From positions 4,898,001-4,962,000 of the forward strand of contig NZ_JBGEDP010000001.1 in NCBI RefSeq assembly GCF_041206865.1: DNA of 64,000 nucleotides. Direction: 5' to 3'. The translations under genes and the position numbers were made by a program. The notes under the pieces were generated by a model, which was not told the origin of the DNA, searched no databases, and saw only the letters and a list, made by a program, of their open reading frames with translations. Below, piece after piece: positions 34,303 to 45,397 of this stretch (positions are counted from its first letter, which is position 1; the number at the start of each line of letters is the position of its first letter). This stretch comes from Mycobacterium sp. HUMS_12744610. GTDB taxonomy: Bacteria; Actinomycetota; Actinomycetes; Mycobacteriales; Mycobacteriaceae.

Positions 34303-35472
34303 TCAGCGCAACAACGCCCGCGACATCACGACGCGCTGGATCTGGTTGGTGCCCTCGTAGATCTGGGTGATCTTGGCGTCGCGCATCATCCGCTCGACGG
34401 GGAAGTCGGCGGTGTAGCCGTATCCGCCGAACAGCTGCACCGCGTCGGTGGTCACCTCCATCGCGACGTCGGAGGCGAAGCACTTCGAGGCCGCGGAGAT
34501 GAAGCCCAGATTGGCTTCACCGCGCTCGGCGCGCGCGGCCGCCTGATACACCATCAGCCGGGCGGCCTCGACCTTCATCGCCATGTCGGCGAGCATGAAC
34601 TGCACACCCTGGTTGTCGGCGACCGGGCGGCCGAACTGCTTGCGCTCCTTGGTGTAGGCGATCGCCGCGTCCACCGCGCCCTGGGCGATGCCCACGGCCT
34701 GCGCGCCGATGGTGGGCCGGGTGTGATCCAGGGTGGCCAGCGCGGTCTTGAAACCGGTGCCGGGCTCGCCGATGATCCGGTCACCGGGGATGCGGCAGTT
34801 CTCGAAGTACAACTCCGTGGTCGGCGAGCCCTTGATCCCGAGCTTGCGCTCCTTGGGGCCGACGGTGAAGCCCTCGTCGTCTTTGTGCACCATGAACGAA
34901 GAGATCCCGTTGGCGCCCTTGTCCGGGTCGGTCACCGCCATCACCGTGTACCAGCTCGACACCCCGCCGTTGGTGATCCAGCACTTGGCGCCGTTGAGGA
35001 TCCAGTCGTCCCCGTCGGCCTTGGCCCGGGTCCGCATCGCCGCCGCGTCACTGCCGGCCTCGCGCTCGGAAAGCGCGTACGACGCCATCGCGGTGCCGTC
35101 GGCGATCTGCGGCAGCACCTGCTTCTTGAGCTCCTCGGAGCCGCGCAGGATCAGGCCCATCGTGCCCAGCTTGTTCACCGCGGGGATCAGCGACGCCGAC
35201 GCGTCGACCCGGGCGACCTCCTCGATCACGATGCACGCCGCCACCGAATCGGCGCCCTGACCGCCGTACTCCTCGGGCACGTGCACCGCGTTGAAACCCG
35301 AGGCGTTCAACGCATCCAGGGCCTCGGACGGAAACCGCGACTTCTCGTCCACCTCGGCGGCGTGCGGAGCGATCTCCTTCTCCGCCAACGCCCGGATCGC
35401 CGCCCGCAACTCCTGATGCTCCTCGGGCAACCGAAACAAATCGAACGACGAATTTCCGGCCCATCCAGCCAT
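34303..35472 (-). CDS. fadE25: FadE25, acyl-CoA dehydrogenase
   Basis: This 389-residue FAD-dependent acyl-CoA dehydrogenase has the same length as Rv3274c. FAD-binding YALSEREAGSDAA and WITNGG, and the catalytic Glu in YEGTNQIQR near the C-terminus, are present. ATG 35472 begins MAGWAGNSSFDLFRLPEE. It acts in fatty-acid beta-oxidation. Upstream frame extensions run into purE and are rejected. Confidence 0.93.
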   Translation of the reverse strand: MAGWAGNSSFDLFRLPEEHQELRAAIRALAEKEIAPHAAEVDEKSRFPSEALDALNASGFNAVHVPEEYGGQGADSVAACIVIEEVARVDASASLIPAVNKLGTMGLILRGSEELKKQVLPQIADGTAMASYALSEREAGSDAAAMRTRAKADGDDWILNGAKCWITNGGVSSWYTVMAVTDPDKGANGISSFMVHKDDEGFTVGPKERKLGIKGSPTTELYFENCRIPGDRIIGEPGTGFKTALATLDHTRPTIGAQAVGIAQGAVDAAIAYTKERKQFGRPVADNQGVQFMLADMAMKVEAARLMVYQAAARAERGEANLGFISAASKCFASDVAMEVTTDAVQLFGGYGYTADFPVERMMRDAKITQIYEGTNQIQRVVMSRALLR

Positions 35473-35488
35473 CTCAAGCCTCCCTGCG

Positions 35489-36016
35489 CTACTCACCGGT
35501 AACTTTACCGTGCAGCCGCCGCACCGCCGCATCCTTGGTCCGCACACTCTCGGCCAGCTCGTTTTGGAACTCGACGACCCGGGCCCGCAGCGCCGCGTCC
35601 GACGAGGCGAGGATGCGCACGGCCAGCAGGCCCGCGTTGCGGCCGCCGCCGATGGAGACCGTGGCCACCGGAACGCCCGCGGGCATCTGCACGATCGACA
35701 GCAGCGAGTCCAGGCCGTCCAGGCGCGCCAGCGGCACCGGCACCCCGATCACCGGCAGCGGCGTCGCCGCGGCGACCATCCCGGGCAGGTGGGCGGCGCC
35801 GCCCGCGCCGGCGATGATCACCTCGATGCCGCGGTCGGCGGCGCCGCGGGCGTAGTCGAACATCACCTGCGGCGTGCGGTGCGCCGACACCACGCGGACC
35901 TCGGCTCCGATGCCGAACTCGGCGAGCGCGGCGGCGGCGTCGGCCATCACCGACCAGTCGCTGTCGCTGCCCATGATGACCCCCACACGGGGGCTGCGGG
36001 GGCTAGTGGTGCTCAT
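35489..36016 (-). CDS. purE: PurE, N5-CAIR mutase
   Basis: This 175-residue class I PurE converts N5-CAIR to CAIR in purine synthesis. [20 protein letters not shown] and [12 protein letters not shown] are the active-site blocks. ATG 36016 overlaps the purK stop by 14 nt, so purK-purE-fadE25 probably form one transcription unit. Confidence 0.95.
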   Translation of the reverse strand: MSTTSPRSPRVGVIMGSDSDWSVMADAAAALAEFGIGAEVRVVSAHRTPQVMFDYARGAADRGIEVIIAGAGGAAHLPGMVAAATPLPVIGVPVPLARLDGLDSLLSIVQMPAGVPVATVSIGGGRNAGLLAVRILASSDAALRARVVEFQNELAESVRTKDAAVRRLHGKVTGE

Positions 36017-37238
36017 GTGGGTCCCATCCGTCCGCCCATCGGCCGTGTGACAGCCAGTGCGCCGCCAGTTCGGCGCGTTCCCTCAGGTTTTCCAGCTCCG
36101 CTGAGTCGCTGCCCAGGAAGTTGATGTGCCCGATCTTGCGGCCGGGCCGTTCGGCCTTGCCGTACAGGTGCACCCGGGCGTCCGGCATCCGCGCGAACAG
36201 GTGGTGCAGCCGCTCGTCCATCGACATCGCCGGCAGTTGCGGCGCACCCAGCACGTTGGCCATCACGGTCACCGGGGCGATCGCGTCGGTGTCGCCGAGC
36301 GGATAGTCCAGCACCGCGCGCAGGTGCTGCTCGAACTGGCTGGTGCGCGACCCGTCCATGGTCCAGTGCCCGGAGTTGTGCGGCCGCATCGCGAGTTCGT
36401 TGACCAGCAGGGTCCCGTCGGTGGTCTCGAACAGCTCGACAGCGAGCACCCCGACCACCCCCAGCTCGGCGGCCAGCCGCAACGCCAGCCGCTGCGCGGC
36501 GGCCGCCGACTCCCCGGACAGCTCCGGTGCGGGCGCGATCACCTGCACGCAGATCCCGTCGCGCTGCACGGTCTGGACCACCGGCCACGCCGCGCCCTGG
36601 CCGAACGGCGAGCGCGCCACCAGCGCCGACAACTCCCGACGCAGCTCCACCCGCTCCTCGACCAGCACCGGCAGCCCGTCGTCCAGGCATTTGCCGGCGA
36701 TCTCGCGGGCGCCGGCGAGGTCGCGGGCCATCCAGACCCCCCGGCCGTCGTAGCCGCCCCGCACCGCCTTGACCACCACCGGGGCGTCGTCGGCGGCGCC
36801 CAGGGTGCGCGCGAACGCGTCCAGGTCGTCGATGCTGTCCACCGGCGCGTAGCGGGGCACCGGGGCGCCCAGGGCCTCCAGCCGGCGCCGCATCACGAAC
36901 TTGTCCTGGGCGTGCACCAGGGCGCTGGGCGGCGGGGCGACGTTGACGCCCTCGGCGACGAGCTTGTCCAGCAGGTCGGTGGGGACGTGCTCGTGGTCGA
37001 ACGTCAGCACGTGGGCCCCGGCCGCGACCCGGCGCAGGTCCTCCAGATCGAGGTGCGAGCCGATCACCACGTCGGGAGTGACCTGCGCGGCCGACTCGTC
37101 GGCGGAGGTCGCCAGCACCCGCAACGTCTGCCCCAGCGCGATCGCGGCCTGGTGGGTCATCCGGGCGAGCTGGCCGCCGCCGACCATGGCCACACGCGGG
37201 GCGAGGACGGGCGTGGGGGTACTCGGCACGGCCATCAT
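36003..37238 (-). CDS. purK: PurK, N5-CAIR synthetase
   Basis: This 411-residue ATP-grasp enzyme makes N5-CAIR from AIR, bicarbonate and [13 protein letters not shown] opens the preATP-grasp domain. [13 protein letters not shown] is the ATP-binding loop, [17 protein letters not shown] lies in the grasp domain, and [17 protein letters not shown] carries the catalytic residues. Start context: two consecutive ATGs at 37238 and 37235; either is possible. Confidence 0.95.
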   Translation of the reverse strand: MMAVPSTPTPVLAPRVAMVGGGQLARMTHQAAIALGQTLRVLATSADESAAQVTPDVVIGSHLDLEDLRRVAAGAHVLTFDHEHVPTDLLDKLVAEGVNVAPPPSALVHAQDKFVMRRRLEALGAPVPRYAPVDSIDDLDAFARTLGAADDAPVVVKAVRGGYDGRGVWMARDLAGAREIAGKCLDDGLPVLVEERVELRRELSALVARSPFGQGAAWPVVQTVQRDGICVQVIAPAPELSGESAAAAQRLALRLAAELGVVGVLAVELFETTDGTLLVNELAMRPHNSGHWTMDGSRTSQFEQHLRAVLDYPLGDTDAIAPVTVMANVLGAPQLPAMSMDERLHHLFARMPDARVHLYGKAERPGRKIGHINFLGSDSAELENLRERAELAAHWLSHGRWADGWDPHEHH

Positions 37239-37336
37239 GGTGTCATGGGGGCGGCCCGGCCGGTGACCGGCGGTGAGACCGGATCGTTATGAACCATTTT
37301 GCGTCGTTTTTGTGTCCGTCCGTACACTCACGTGTT

Positions 37337-38044
37337 GTGCCCTTCGCCGATGCAACGATTGCGCGTTTGCCCGCGGCTTTTCAGCCCTGTGTGCAGCGCC
37401 ACCACGAACTGATCAAGTTCGCGATCGTCGGCGGCACCACCTTCATCATCGACTCGGCAATCTTCTACACCCTCAAGCTCACGATCCTGGAGACCAAGCC
37501 GGTCACCGCCAAGGTGATCGCCGGCATCGTCGCGGTCATCGCCTCCTACGTGCTGAACCGGGAGTGGAGCTTCCGCGACCGCGGCGGTCGCGAACGCCAC
37601 CACGAGGCGCTGCTGTTCTTCGCCTTCAGCGGTGTCGGGGTGCTGCTGAGCATGGCGCCGCTGTGGTTCTCCAGCTACGTCCTGCAGTTGCGGGAGCCGA
37701 TGGTTTCGCTGACGGTGGAGAACATCGCCGACTTCGTCTCGGCCTACATCATCGGGAATTTGCTGCAGATGGCTTTCCGATTCTGGGCGTTCCGGCGCTG
37801 GGTGTTCCCCGACGCGTTCGCGCGCATTCCCGACATGGCCCTGGAGGAGAAGGCCCTCGAGTCCGCCCTCACCGCCGGCGGGATCGCCGAGGTCTTCGAG
37901 GACACCATCGAGGGCGGCAACATGGGCCCCCACATGGGCAACGTCACCCTGCTGCGCGCCTGGCGCAGCCGCAAGGCGGGCCGATCGGGTCAGCCCGGCG
38001 CCTCCGTAGAACCCGGGGCGCCCAGGGTGTCGAAGACTTCGTGA
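37337..38044 (+). CDS. GtrA-family membrane protein (Rv3277-like)
   Basis: This 235-residue protein has four membrane helices of the GtrA type: IKFAIVGGTTFIIDSAIFYT, AKVIAGIVAVIASYVLNREW, LLFFAFSGVGVLLSMAPLWF and FVSAYIIGNLLQMAFRFWAF. GtrA proteins help move polyprenyl-linked sugars across the membrane. GTG 37337 is chosen by family N-terminus; ATG 37289 in frame is possible. The C-terminal tail is hydrophilic. Its last 55 nt overlap the opposite gene. Confidence 0.8.
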   Translation: MPFADATIARLPAAFQPCVQRHHELIKFAIVGGTTFIIDSAIFYTLKLTILETKPVTAKVIAGIVAVIASYVLNREWSFRDRGGRERHHEALLFFAFSGVGVLLSMAPLWFSSYVLQLREPMVSLTVENIADFVSAYIIGNLLQMAFRFWAFRRWVFPDAFARIPDMALEEKALESALTAGGIAEVFEDTIEGGNMGPHMGNVTLLRAWRSRKAGRSGQPGASVEPGAPRVSKTS

Positions 38045-38517
38045 TACAGCAGCGCGTGCACCTCGCGCAGTCGCGGAATGTCGTGGAACTCCAACGGGTC
38101 TTGTGGCGCCGACTCGATGACCAACGTCCCGCACCGGAAGATCCGCTCGAAGATCCGGTCGCGGAATTCGACGCTGTTGATCCGCGCCAGCGGGATGTCG
38201 AGCCCGGCCCGGGTGAGCACCCCGTGCCGGTACATCACCCGCCGGCTGGTGACGACGAAATGGGTGGTCAGCCAGGTCAGGAACGGCCACCACGCCAGCC
38301 AGCCGACGACCACTAGCCAGATCCCCCAGATGACGCCGTGGATGACGTTCTTGGCGGTCTGCTCCCACTGCGTCGAGTTGAGGTAGCCCGAGCCGAAGGC
38401 CGCCAGCCCGGTCGCGGCCACGAACACCACGGCGGGCCAGAACAGCCGCTTCCAGTGCGGGTGATGGTGCAGCACCACCTGCTCGCCGGCGGCCAGGGCG
38501 TTGTCCGGATAACGCAT
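37990..38517 (-). CDS. Bacterial PH-domain membrane protein (Rv3278c-like)
   Basis: This 175-residue protein has two membrane segments (FWPAVVFVAATGLAAFGSGY and IHGVIWGIWLVVVGWLAWWP), then a bPH2 domain. The domain includes FVVTSRRVMYRHGVLTR and IPLARINSVEFRDRIFERIF. The function is unknown. It is conserved beside birA. The stop lies inside the 3' end of the convergent GtrA gene. Confidence 0.8.
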   Translation of the reverse strand: MRYPDNALAAGEQVVLHHHPHWKRLFWPAVVFVAATGLAAFGSGYLNSTQWEQTAKNVIHGVIWGIWLVVVGWLAWWPFLTWLTTHFVVTSRRVMYRHGVLTRAGLDIPLARINSVEFRDRIFERIFRCGTLVIESAPQDPLEFHDIPRLREVHALLYHEVFDTLGAPGSTEAPG

Positions 38518-38540
38518 GGTCGCGACATTAGCTGCGCCCG

Positions 38541-39362
38541 CTACCGCAGATGCACCACGTCACCGGCCGAGATCACGGCGGTTTCGCCTTCGGTCTGCAA
38601 GCACAGCCTGCCCTGGTCGTCGACGCCGGTGGCCGTGCCGACGACCTCCCGGCCGCCGGGCAGGTGCGCACGCACCCGGGTGCCGATCGTCAGGCTGTGC
38701 GCCCGGTAGTCGGCGGCCAACGCTCGGTCGGCGCCGCGCGCGGCCCGCCATGCCGCGATCCGTCCGCCGAGTTCGGTCAGCAGCGCGCGCACCAGCTCGC
38801 CGCGGTCGGGTGCGGCGACCCCGAGGTCGCGCAGCGAGGTGGCGCCGGCGACGTCGCCGGGGGCGCGGGTGACGTTGAGCCCCACGCCGATCACCACCGA
38901 CGGCCGCGCCACCTCGGCGAGGATGCCCGCCAGCTTGCCGCGCGACTCCGGAGGGCCCGCCAGCACGTCGTTGGGCCACTTCAGGCCGGCCCGGCATCCG
39001 GTCCCCTCCAGCAGCGGGGCCACCGCCTCGACGACGGCCACCCCGGTGGCCAACGACAGCCAGCCCCACGCGGCGACCGGCACGTCGACGACGCTGACCC
39101 CGACCGACATCGTGATCTGGGCACGCGGGCCGGCCGACCAGCCGCGGCCGTGCCGCCCGCGGCCGGCGGTCTGGTGCTCGGCGATCAGCACCGCACCGGC
39201 AACGTCGGCCGCCCCGTCGGTCCCGGACGCCGCGCGCGCCAGCAGGTCGGCGTTGGTGGAGCCGGTCCGCTCGACGACGTCCAGGCGTCGCCAGCCCAGC
39301 CCGGCGCCGATCAGCTCCGCCCGCAGCGCGGCCTCGTTCAGAGGCGGGTCCCGGTCGCTCAC
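38541..39362 (-). CDS. birA: BirA, biotin-protein ligase
   Basis: This 273-residue monofunctional biotin-protein ligase has no N-terminal DNA-binding domain. ERTGSTNADLLARA, the biotinoyl-AMP loop TAGRGRHGRGW, and KWPNDVL are visible. GTG 39362 starts MSDRDPPLNEAAL. It biotinylates the carrier domain of AccA-type subunits, including accA3 encoded 4 kb away, and is divergent from accD5 with a 50 bp gap. Confidence 0.93.
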   Translation of the reverse strand: MSDRDPPLNEAALRAELIGAGLGWRRLDVVERTGSTNADLLARAASGTDGAADVAGAVLIAEHQTAGRGRHGRGWSAGPRAQITMSVGVSVVDVPVAAWGWLSLATGVAVVEAVAPLLEGTGCRAGLKWPNDVLAGPPESRGKLAGILAEVARPSVVIGVGLNVTRAPGDVAGATSLRDLGVAAPDRGELVRALLTELGGRIAAWRAARGADRALAADYRAHSLTIGTRVRAHLPGGREVVGTATGVDDQGRLCLQTEGETAVISAGDVVHLR

Positions 39363-39412
39363 CCGGCCCAGCCTAAGCAGTGCCGGACGGCCAGCCGATA
39401 ACATCGACTGCC

Positions 39413-41062
39413 ATGACAAGCGTTACCGACCGCTCGGCTCATTCCGCTGAGCCTGCGAGCGAACACATCGTCGACATCCACACCACCGCGGGCAAGCTGG
39501 CCGAGCTGCACAAGCGCCGGGAAGAGTCGCTGCACCCCGTCGGCGAGGAGGCCGTCGAGAAGGTCCACGCCAAGGGCAAGCTGACCGCCCGCGAGCGCGT
39601 CCTCGCGCTGCTCGACGAGGACTCCTTCGTCGAGCTCGACGCGCTGGCCCGGCACCGCAGCACGAACTTCGGCCTGGAGAACAACCGCCCCCTGGGCGAC
39701 GGCGTTATCACCGGCTACGGCACCATCGACGGCCGCGACGTGTGCATCTTCAGCCAGGACGCCACCGTGTTCGGCGGCAGCCTGGGCGAGGTGTACGGCG
39801 AGAAGATCGTCAAGGTGCAGGAGCTGGCGATCAAGACCGGCCGGCCGCTGATCGGCATCAACGACGGCGCGGGCGCCCGCATCCAGGAGGGCGTCGTCTC
39901 GCTGGGCCTCTACAGCCGCATCTTCCGCAACAACATCGTCGCCTCCGGGGTCATCCCGCAGATCTCGCTGATCATGGGCGCCGCCGCCGGCGGGCACGTC
40001 TACTCCCCCGCCCTGACCGACTTCGTGGTGATGGTCGACCAGACCAGCCAGATGTTCATCACCGGCCCCGACGTCATCAAGACCGTCACCGGCGAGGACG
40101 TCACGATGGAGGAGCTCGGCGGCGCCCACACCCACATGGCCAAGTCCGGCACCGCGCACTACGTCGCCTCCGGTGAGCAGGACGCCTTCGACTGGGTGCG
40201 CGAGCTGCTGGGCTACCTGCCGCCCAACAACGCCACCGACCCGCCGCGCTACGCCGAGCCGATCCCCCAGGGCCCCATCGAGGACAACCTCACCGCCGAG
40301 GACATCGAGCTGGACACGCTGATCCCGGACTCCCCCAACCAGCCTTACGACATGCACGAGGTGATCACCCGCATCCTCGACGAGGACGAGTTCCTCGAGG
40401 TCCAGAACGGCTACGCGCAGAACATCGTCGTCGGGTTCGGCCGCATCGACGGCCGCCCGGTCGGCATCGTGGCCAACCAGCCGACCCACTTCGCCGGCTG
40501 CCTGGACATCAACGCCTCGGAGAAGGCGGCCCGGTTCGTGCGCACCTGCGACTGCTTCGGCATCCCGATCGTCATGCTCGTCGACGTCCCCGGGTTCCTG
40601 CCGGGCACCGGCCAGGAATACAACGGCATCATCCGCCGCGGCGCCAAGCTGCTCTACGCCTACGGCGAGGCGACCGTCCCCAAGATCACCGTCATCACCC
40701 GCAAGGCCTACGGCGGCGCCTACTGCGTCATGGGCTCCAAGGACATGGGCTGCGACGTCAACATCGCCTGGCCGACCGCCCAGATCGCCGTGATGGGCGC
40801 CTCCGGGGCCGTCGGGTTCGTCTACCGCCAGCAGCTCAAGGAGGCCGCCCGCGACGGCGCCGATGTCGACGAGCTGCGGTTGCGGCTGCAGCAGGAGTAC
40901 GAGGACACGCTGGTGAACCCGTACGTGGCGGCCGAGCGGGGCTACGTCGACGCGGTGATCCCGCCGTCGCACACCCGCGGCTACATCGGCACGGCGCTGC
41001 GGCTGCTGGAACGCAAGATCTCCCACCTGCCGCCCAAGAAGCACGGGAACATCCCCCTGTGA
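39413..41062 (+). CDS. accD5: AccD5, propionyl/acetyl-CoA carboxylase carboxyltransferase beta
   Basis: This 549-residue carboxyltransferase matches Rv3280 (548). It carboxylates propionyl-CoA to methylmalonyl-CoA for branched lipid synthesis, with AccA3 and AccE5. Oxyanion-hole and CoA sites are visible: [53 protein letters not shown] and [16 protein letters not shown] 39413 is used. The stop overlaps accE5 by 4 nt. Confidence 0.96.
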   Translation: MTSVTDRSAHSAEPASEHIVDIHTTAGKLAELHKRREESLHPVGEEAVEKVHAKGKLTARERVLALLDEDSFVELDALARHRSTNFGLENNRPLGDGVITGYGTIDGRDVCIFSQDATVFGGSLGEVYGEKIVKVQELAIKTGRPLIGINDGAGARIQEGVVSLGLYSRIFRNNIVASGVIPQISLIMGAAAGGHVYSPALTDFVVMVDQTSQMFITGPDVIKTVTGEDVTMEELGGAHTHMAKSGTAHYVASGEQDAFDWVRELLGYLPPNNATDPPRYAEPIPQGPIEDNLTAEDIELDTLIPDSPNQPYDMHEVITRILDEDEFLEVQNGYAQNIVVGFGRIDGRPVGIVANQPTHFAGCLDINASEKAARFVRTCDCFGIPIVMLVDVPGFLPGTGQEYNGIIRRGAKLLYAYGEATVPKITVITRKAYGGAYCVMGSKDMGCDVNIAWPTAQIAVMGASGAVGFVYRQQLKEAARDGADVDELRLRLQQEYEDTLVNPYVAAERGYVDAVIPPSHTRGYIGTALRLLERKISHLPPKKHGNIPL

Positions 41063-41301
41063 GCGCCGACGAGGGCCACCAGCTGCACGAGCCGCACATC
41101 CAGATCCTGCGCGGCAAGCCCACCGCCGCGGAGTTGGCCGCGCTGATCGCCGTGCTCGGCAGCGCCGGCGCCGCGCCCCAACCGCCGCCGCCCGAGCGCA
41201 CCCGCTGGGGCCTGCCGACCGACCAACTGCGCTATGCGATGACGAACTTTCAGCGACTCACCATGCAGCAGAAGATCCACATGCAGCGTATGCAGCAGTG
41301 A
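41059..41301 (+). CDS. accE5: AccE5, epsilon subunit of acyl-CoA carboxylase (short form)
   Basis: This 80-residue epsilon subunit enhances AccA3-AccD5 activity. GTG 41059 overlaps the accD5 stop. [21 protein letters not shown] is the conserved epsilon core, and [18 protein letters not shown] follows. It is less than half the length of the M. tuberculosis protein (177), which has an N-terminal repeat-rich extension. The core is kept. The C-terminus is Gln/Met-rich ([11 protein letters not shown]). Confidence 0.88.
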   Translation: MSADEGHQLHEPHIQILRGKPTAAELAALIAVLGSAGAAPQPPPPERTRWGLPTDQLRYAMTNFQRLTMQQKIHMQRMQQ

Positions 41302-41978
41302 CCCGGCTGGTGCTCGGCTCGGCGTCGGCGGGCCGGCTCAAAGTGCTGCGCCAAGCCGGCGTCGATCCGCTCGTCAGGGTCTCGGGGATCGACGAGGACG
41401 CCGTCATCGCCGGCCTGGGCGCCGACGCGCCGCCCGGGGACGTGGTGTGTGCGCTGGCCCGGGCCAAGGCCGAACGGGTGGCCGGTGAGCTCGAGCCCGC
41501 CGTCGCCGCCGACTGCGTCGTGATCGGCTGCGATTCGATGCTCCACCTGGACGGCCGGCTCTGCGGCAAGCCGGGTTCGACGTCCGCGGCACGCGACCTG
41601 TGGCAGGCCATGGCGGGGCGCGCCGGCCAGCTCCATACCGGCCACGCGCTGATTCGGTTGCTGGACAACGAGATTACTTACACCACTGCCGAAAACGCTG
41701 TCACCACAGTGCATTTCGGAACTCCGTCCCCCGAGGACCTCGATGCGTACCTGTCCTCGGGTGAATCCTTGCGCGTGGCAGGGGGATTCACCCTCGACGG
41801 CCTGGGCGGCTGGTTCATCGACGGCGTCGACGGCGACCCCTCGGCCGTGGTGGGGATCGGGCTGCCGCTGACCCGGTCGCTGCTGGTCCGCGCGGGAGTG
41901 TCGGTCGCCGCGGTGTGGGCGGCCAATCCGCCCGCCTCAAGCGCGCGCCCGCGCCCGCGAAACGCCGCGGGTGGGTAG
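41298..41978 (+). CDS. maf: Maf-family nucleotide pyrophosphatase
   Basis: This 226-residue Maf/Ham1-fold protein hydrolyses non-canonical or excess nucleoside triphosphates. [18 protein letters not shown] is the N-terminal signature (S-x-S-x-R), [13 protein letters not shown] and GKPGST carry the catalytic residues, and [19 protein letters not shown] is near the end. ATG 41298 overlaps accE5. It lies in the Rv3282 position. Confidence 0.88.
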   Translation: MTRLVLGSASAGRLKVLRQAGVDPLVRVSGIDEDAVIAGLGADAPPGDVVCALARAKAERVAGELEPAVAADCVVIGCDSMLHLDGRLCGKPGSTSAARDLWQAMAGRAGQLHTGHALIRLLDNEITYTTAENAVTTVHFGTPSPEDLDAYLSSGESLRVAGGFTLDGLGGWFIDGVDGDPSAVVGIGLPLTRSLLVRAGVSVAAVWAANPPASSARPRPRNAAGG

Positions 41979-41987
41979 GCTTTCGGT

Positions 41988-42893
41988 GTGCCCCTACCGC
42001 CCGATCCCAGCCCCACGCTCGCGGCCTACGCCCACCCCGAACGCCTGGTCACCACCGACTGGCTGTCGGCCCACCTGGGCGCGCCCGGCCTGGCGATCGT
42101 CGAATCCGACGAGGACGTCCTGCTCTACGACGTCGGCCACATCCCCGGCGCGGTCAAGATCGACTGGCACACCGACCTCAACGACGCGCCCGTGCGCGAC
42201 TACATCACCGGCCGGCAGTTCGCCGAGCTGATGGACCGCAAGGGCATCGCCCGCGACGACACCGTGGTGATCTACGGCGACAAGAGCAACTGGTGGGCGG
42301 CGTATGCGCTGTGGGTCTTCACGCTGTTCGGCCACCCCGACGTGCGGCTGCTCAACGGCGGCCGCAACCTGTGGCTCTCCGAAGGGCGCGAGACCAGCCT
42401 CGAGGTCCCGACCAGAACCTCCACCGGATATCCCGTCGTGGCGCGCAACGACGAACCCATCCGCGCCTACAAGGACGACGTGCTGGCGGCGCTGGGCGCC
42501 GAGCCGCTGATCGACGTGCGCTCCCCGGAGGAGTACACCGGCGAGCGCACCCACATGCCCGACTACCCCGAGGAGGGGGTGCTGCGGGCCGGCCATATCC
42601 CCACCGCCCGGTCGATCCCGTGGAGCAGGGCCGTCGACGACAGCGGGCGCTTCCGCAGCCGCGAGGAGCTCGAGGAGCTCTACGGATTCCTCGGCCCCGA
42701 CGACAAGGCCATCGTCTACTGCCGCATCGGGGAGCGGTCCAGCCACACCTGGTTCGTGCTCACGCACCTACTGGGCAAGCCCGGGGTGCGCAATTACGAC
42801 GGGTCGTGGACCGAGTGGGGCAACACCGTGCGCGTCCCCATCGTGGCGGGCGCAGAACCGGGACAGGCGCCGGGAGCCGTACCGGCCCGATGA
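41988..42893 (+). CDS. sseA: SseA, thiosulfate sulfurtransferase
   Basis: This 301-residue protein has two rhodanese domains. The N-terminal inactive domain has [16 protein letters not shown], and the C-terminal domain has [20 protein letters not shown]. The active-site Cys is about residue 245 in [17 protein letters not shown] 41988 starts [20 protein letters not shown]. Its stop overlaps the next ATG (ATGA). In M. tuberculosis SseA also takes part in redox defence with superoxide dismutase and DoxX; that role is extrapolated here. Confidence 0.93.
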   Translation: MPLPPDPSPTLAAYAHPERLVTTDWLSAHLGAPGLAIVESDEDVLLYDVGHIPGAVKIDWHTDLNDAPVRDYITGRQFAELMDRKGIARDDTVVIYGDKSNWWAAYALWVFTLFGHPDVRLLNGGRNLWLSEGRETSLEVPTRTSTGYPVVARNDEPIRAYKDDVLAALGAEPLIDVRSPEEYTGERTHMPDYPEEGVLRAGHIPTARSIPWSRAVDDSGRFRSREELEELYGFLGPDDKAIVYCRIGERSSHTWFVLTHLLGKPGVRNYDGSWTEWGNTVRVPIVAGAEPGQAPGAVPAR

Positions 42894-43312
42894 GCCTGCC
42901 CGCGCCGCTTGCCGAGGTGGTATCCGACTTCGCCGCAGTCCAGGGCCAGGACAAGCTCAAGCTCCTGCTCGAATTCGCCGACGACCTGCCCGGGCTGCCC
43001 GCCGAGCTGGAAGAGGCGGCGATGGAGCCGGTCCCCGAATGCCAGACCCCGCTGTTCCTGCACGTCGACGCCGGCGACCCGGACCGGGTGCGGCTGTACT
43101 TCAGCGCGCCCGTCGAGGCACCGACCACGCGCGGGTTCGCCTCGATCCTGGCCGCCGGCCTCGACGGGCAGCCCGCCGCCGACATCCTGGCGGTGCCCGA
43201 GGACTTCTACACCGAGCTGGGCCTGGCGGCTCTGATCAGCCCGCTGCGGCTGCGCGGCATGTCGGCGATGCTGGCCCGGATCAAGCGGCGGCTGCGCGAA
43301 ACCTCCCGATAA
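42890..43312 (+). CDS. SufE-like protein (Rv3284-like)
   Basis: This 140-residue SufE/CsdE-fold protein has [19 protein letters not shown] and [12 protein letters not shown], which carries the sulfur-accepting Cys51. [17 protein letters not shown] closes the domain. It is translated with sseA, which suggests sulfur transfer between the two. This is inferred from adjacency. Confidence 0.88.
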   Translation: MSLPAPLAEVVSDFAAVQGQDKLKLLLEFADDLPGLPAELEEAAMEPVPECQTPLFLHVDAGDPDRVRLYFSAPVEAPTTRGFASILAAGLDGQPAADILAVPEDFYTELGLAALISPLRLRGMSAMLARIKRRLRETSR

Positions 43313-43436
43313 GGCGCGAATTCCGGCACCGGCTGATCGCGCCGACGGCGCGCCGCTTAGACTTCCCAGGCAGAGTAAGAAACTCTCTTAAAGACGTCGC
43401 AGCACAAGTCTGCAGATATGCCAAACAGGAGGCGCA

Positions 43437-45230
43437 GTGGCTAGTCACGCCGGCTCGAGGATCTCCAAGGTGCTCGTCGCCAACCGCGGCGAGATCGCTG
43501 TCCGGGTGATCCGGGCGGCCCGCGACGCGGGGCTGCTCAGCGTGGCGGTGTACGCCGAGCCCGACGCGGACGCACCGCACGTGCGGCTGGCCGACGAGGC
43601 GTTCGCGCTGGGCGGCCAGACGTCGGCGGAGTCCTACCTGGACTTCGGCAAGATCCTCGACGCGGCGGCCAAGTCCGGGGCCAACGCCATCCACCCCGGC
43701 TACGGCTTCCTGTCGGAGAACGCCGACTTCGCCCAGGCGGTGATCGATGCGAACCTGATCTGGATCGGGCCCAGCCCGCAGTCGATCCGCGACCTCGGCG
43801 ACAAGGTCACCGCCCGCCACATCGCCGCGCGCGCCCAGGCGCCGCTGGTGCCCGGCACTCCCGACCCGGTCAAGGACGCCGATGAGGTGGTGGCCTTCGC
43901 CCGGGAGTACGGCGTGCCGATCGCGATCAAGGCCGCCTTCGGCGGCGGCGGCAAGGGCATGAAGGTCGCCCGCACCCTCGAGGAGATCCCCGAGCTCTAC
44001 GAGTCGGCGGTGCGCGAGGCCACGGCCGCGTTCGGCCGCGGCGAGTGCTTCGTCGAGCGCTACTTGGACAAGCCCCGCCACGTCGAGGCCCAGGTGATCG
44101 CCGACCAGCACGGCAACGTCGTCGTCGCGGGCACCCGCGACTGCTCGCTGCAGCGCCGCTTCCAGAAGCTGGTCGAGGAGGCCCCGGCGCCGTTTCTGAC
44201 CGACGCGCAGCGCAAGGAGATCCACGAGTCGGCCAAGCGGATCTGCAAAGAGGCCCACTACTACGGCGCCGGCACCGTCGAGTACCTGGTCGGCCAGGAC
44301 GGGCTGATCTCGTTCCTGGAGGTCAACACCCGGTTGCAGGTCGAGCACCCGGTCACCGAGGAGACCGCGGGCATCGACCTGGTGCGCGAGCAGTTCCGCA
44401 TCGCCAACGGCGAGAAGCTGGACCTGACCGAGGACCCGACGCCGCGCGGCCACGCCTTCGAGTTCCGGATCAACGGCGAGGACGCCGGTCGCGGCTTTCT
44501 GCCCGCGCCGGGCCCGGTCACCCGGTTCGACCCCCCCGCGGGCGCCGGGGTGCGGCTGGACTCCGGCGTGGAGACCGGCTCGGTGATCGGCGGGCAGTTC
44601 GACTCGATGCTGGCCAAGCTGATCGTGTACGGCGCCAGCCGTACCGAGGCCCTCGAGCGGGCCCGGCGCGCGTTGGACGAGTTCCACGTCGAGGGCCTGG
44701 CCACCGTGATCCCGTTCCACCGCGCCGTCGTGTCCGACCCGGCGTTCATCGGTGACGACGAGGGCTTCTCCGTGCACACCCGCTGGATCGAGACCGAGTG
44801 GAACAACACCGTCGAACCCTTCACCGGCGGCGAGCCCCTCGATGACGAGGACACCCGGCCGCGGCAGAAGGTGGTCGTCGAGGTCGACGGCCGCCGCCTG
44901 GAGGTGTCGCTGCCCGGCGACCTGGCCTTGTCCGGCGGTGCCGCCGACCCGGCCGGCGTCGTCCGCAAGAAGCCCAAGCCGCGCAAGCGCGGGGCGCACG
45001 CGGGCGCGACGGCCTCCGGTGACGCGGTGACCGCTCCGATGCAGGGCACCGTGGTCAAGGTCGCGGTCGAGGAGGGACAGGAGGTCGCCACCGGCGACCT
45101 GGTGGTCGTCCTCGAGGCGATGAAGATGGAGAACCCGGTCACCGCGCACAAGGACGGCGTCATCACCGGGCTCGCCGTCGAGGCCGGTGCGGCCATCACC
45201 CAGGGCACGGTGCTCGCCGAGATCAAGTGA
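43437..45230 (+). CDS. accA3: AccA3, biotin carboxylase / biotin carrier alpha subunit
   Basis: This 597-residue alpha subunit is shared by the acyl-CoA carboxylases. The biotin carboxylase domain occupies residues about 10-455 ([50 protein letters not shown]). A linker and the carrier domain follow, with biotinylated Lys563 in [11 protein letters not shown] 43437 has AGGAGG at four bases. A charged linker ([14 protein letters not shown]) precedes the carrier domain. Confidence 0.96.
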   Translation: MASHAGSRISKVLVANRGEIAVRVIRAARDAGLLSVAVYAEPDADAPHVRLADEAFALGGQTSAESYLDFGKILDAAAKSGANAIHPGYGFLSENADFAQAVIDANLIWIGPSPQSIRDLGDKVTARHIAARAQAPLVPGTPDPVKDADEVVAFAREYGVPIAIKAAFGGGGKGMKVARTLEEIPELYESAVREATAAFGRGECFVERYLDKPRHVEAQVIADQHGNVVVAGTRDCSLQRRFQKLVEEAPAPFLTDAQRKEIHESAKRICKEAHYYGAGTVEYLVGQDGLISFLEVNTRLQVEHPVTEETAGIDLVREQFRIANGEKLDLTEDPTPRGHAFEFRINGEDAGRGFLPAPGPVTRFDPPAGAGVRLDSGVETGSVIGGQFDSMLAKLIVYGASRTEALERARRALDEFHVEGLATVIPFHRAVVSDPAFIGDDEGFSVHTRWIETEWNNTVEPFTGGEPLDDEDTRPRQKVVVEVDGRRLEVSLPGDLALSGGAADPAGVVRKKPKPRKRGAHAGATASGDAVTAPMQGTVVKVAVEEGQEVATGDLVVVLEAMKMENPVTAHKDGVITGLAVEAGAAITQGTVLAEIK

Positions 45231-45250
45231 TCCGCCGGCTCCCCGCAACC

Positions 45251-45277
45251 GTTGTCGGCCCACCCCGGCACGGGTAG
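45251..45277 (+). promoter_or_regulatory. Weak SigF-like promoter candidate upstream of the STAS gene
   Basis: GTTG at 45251-45254 and GGGTAG at 45272-45277 are spaced by 17 nt. This resembles the mycobacterial SigF consensus (GTTT-N15-17-GGGTAT) at eight of ten positions. It is about 120 bp before the STAS start. Without transcript data it remains a weak call. Confidence 0.3.
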
Positions 45278-45397
45278 GGTGCAATCAGGTTGAGTTCACA
45301 GCCGCCGGATCACGTCGGGAACGTGGGGGCGCATGAACTTCCCGGCTTCGCCTGACGTCATCCACAGCACACCCTCCTCTAGTGATGGAGTCCGGCT

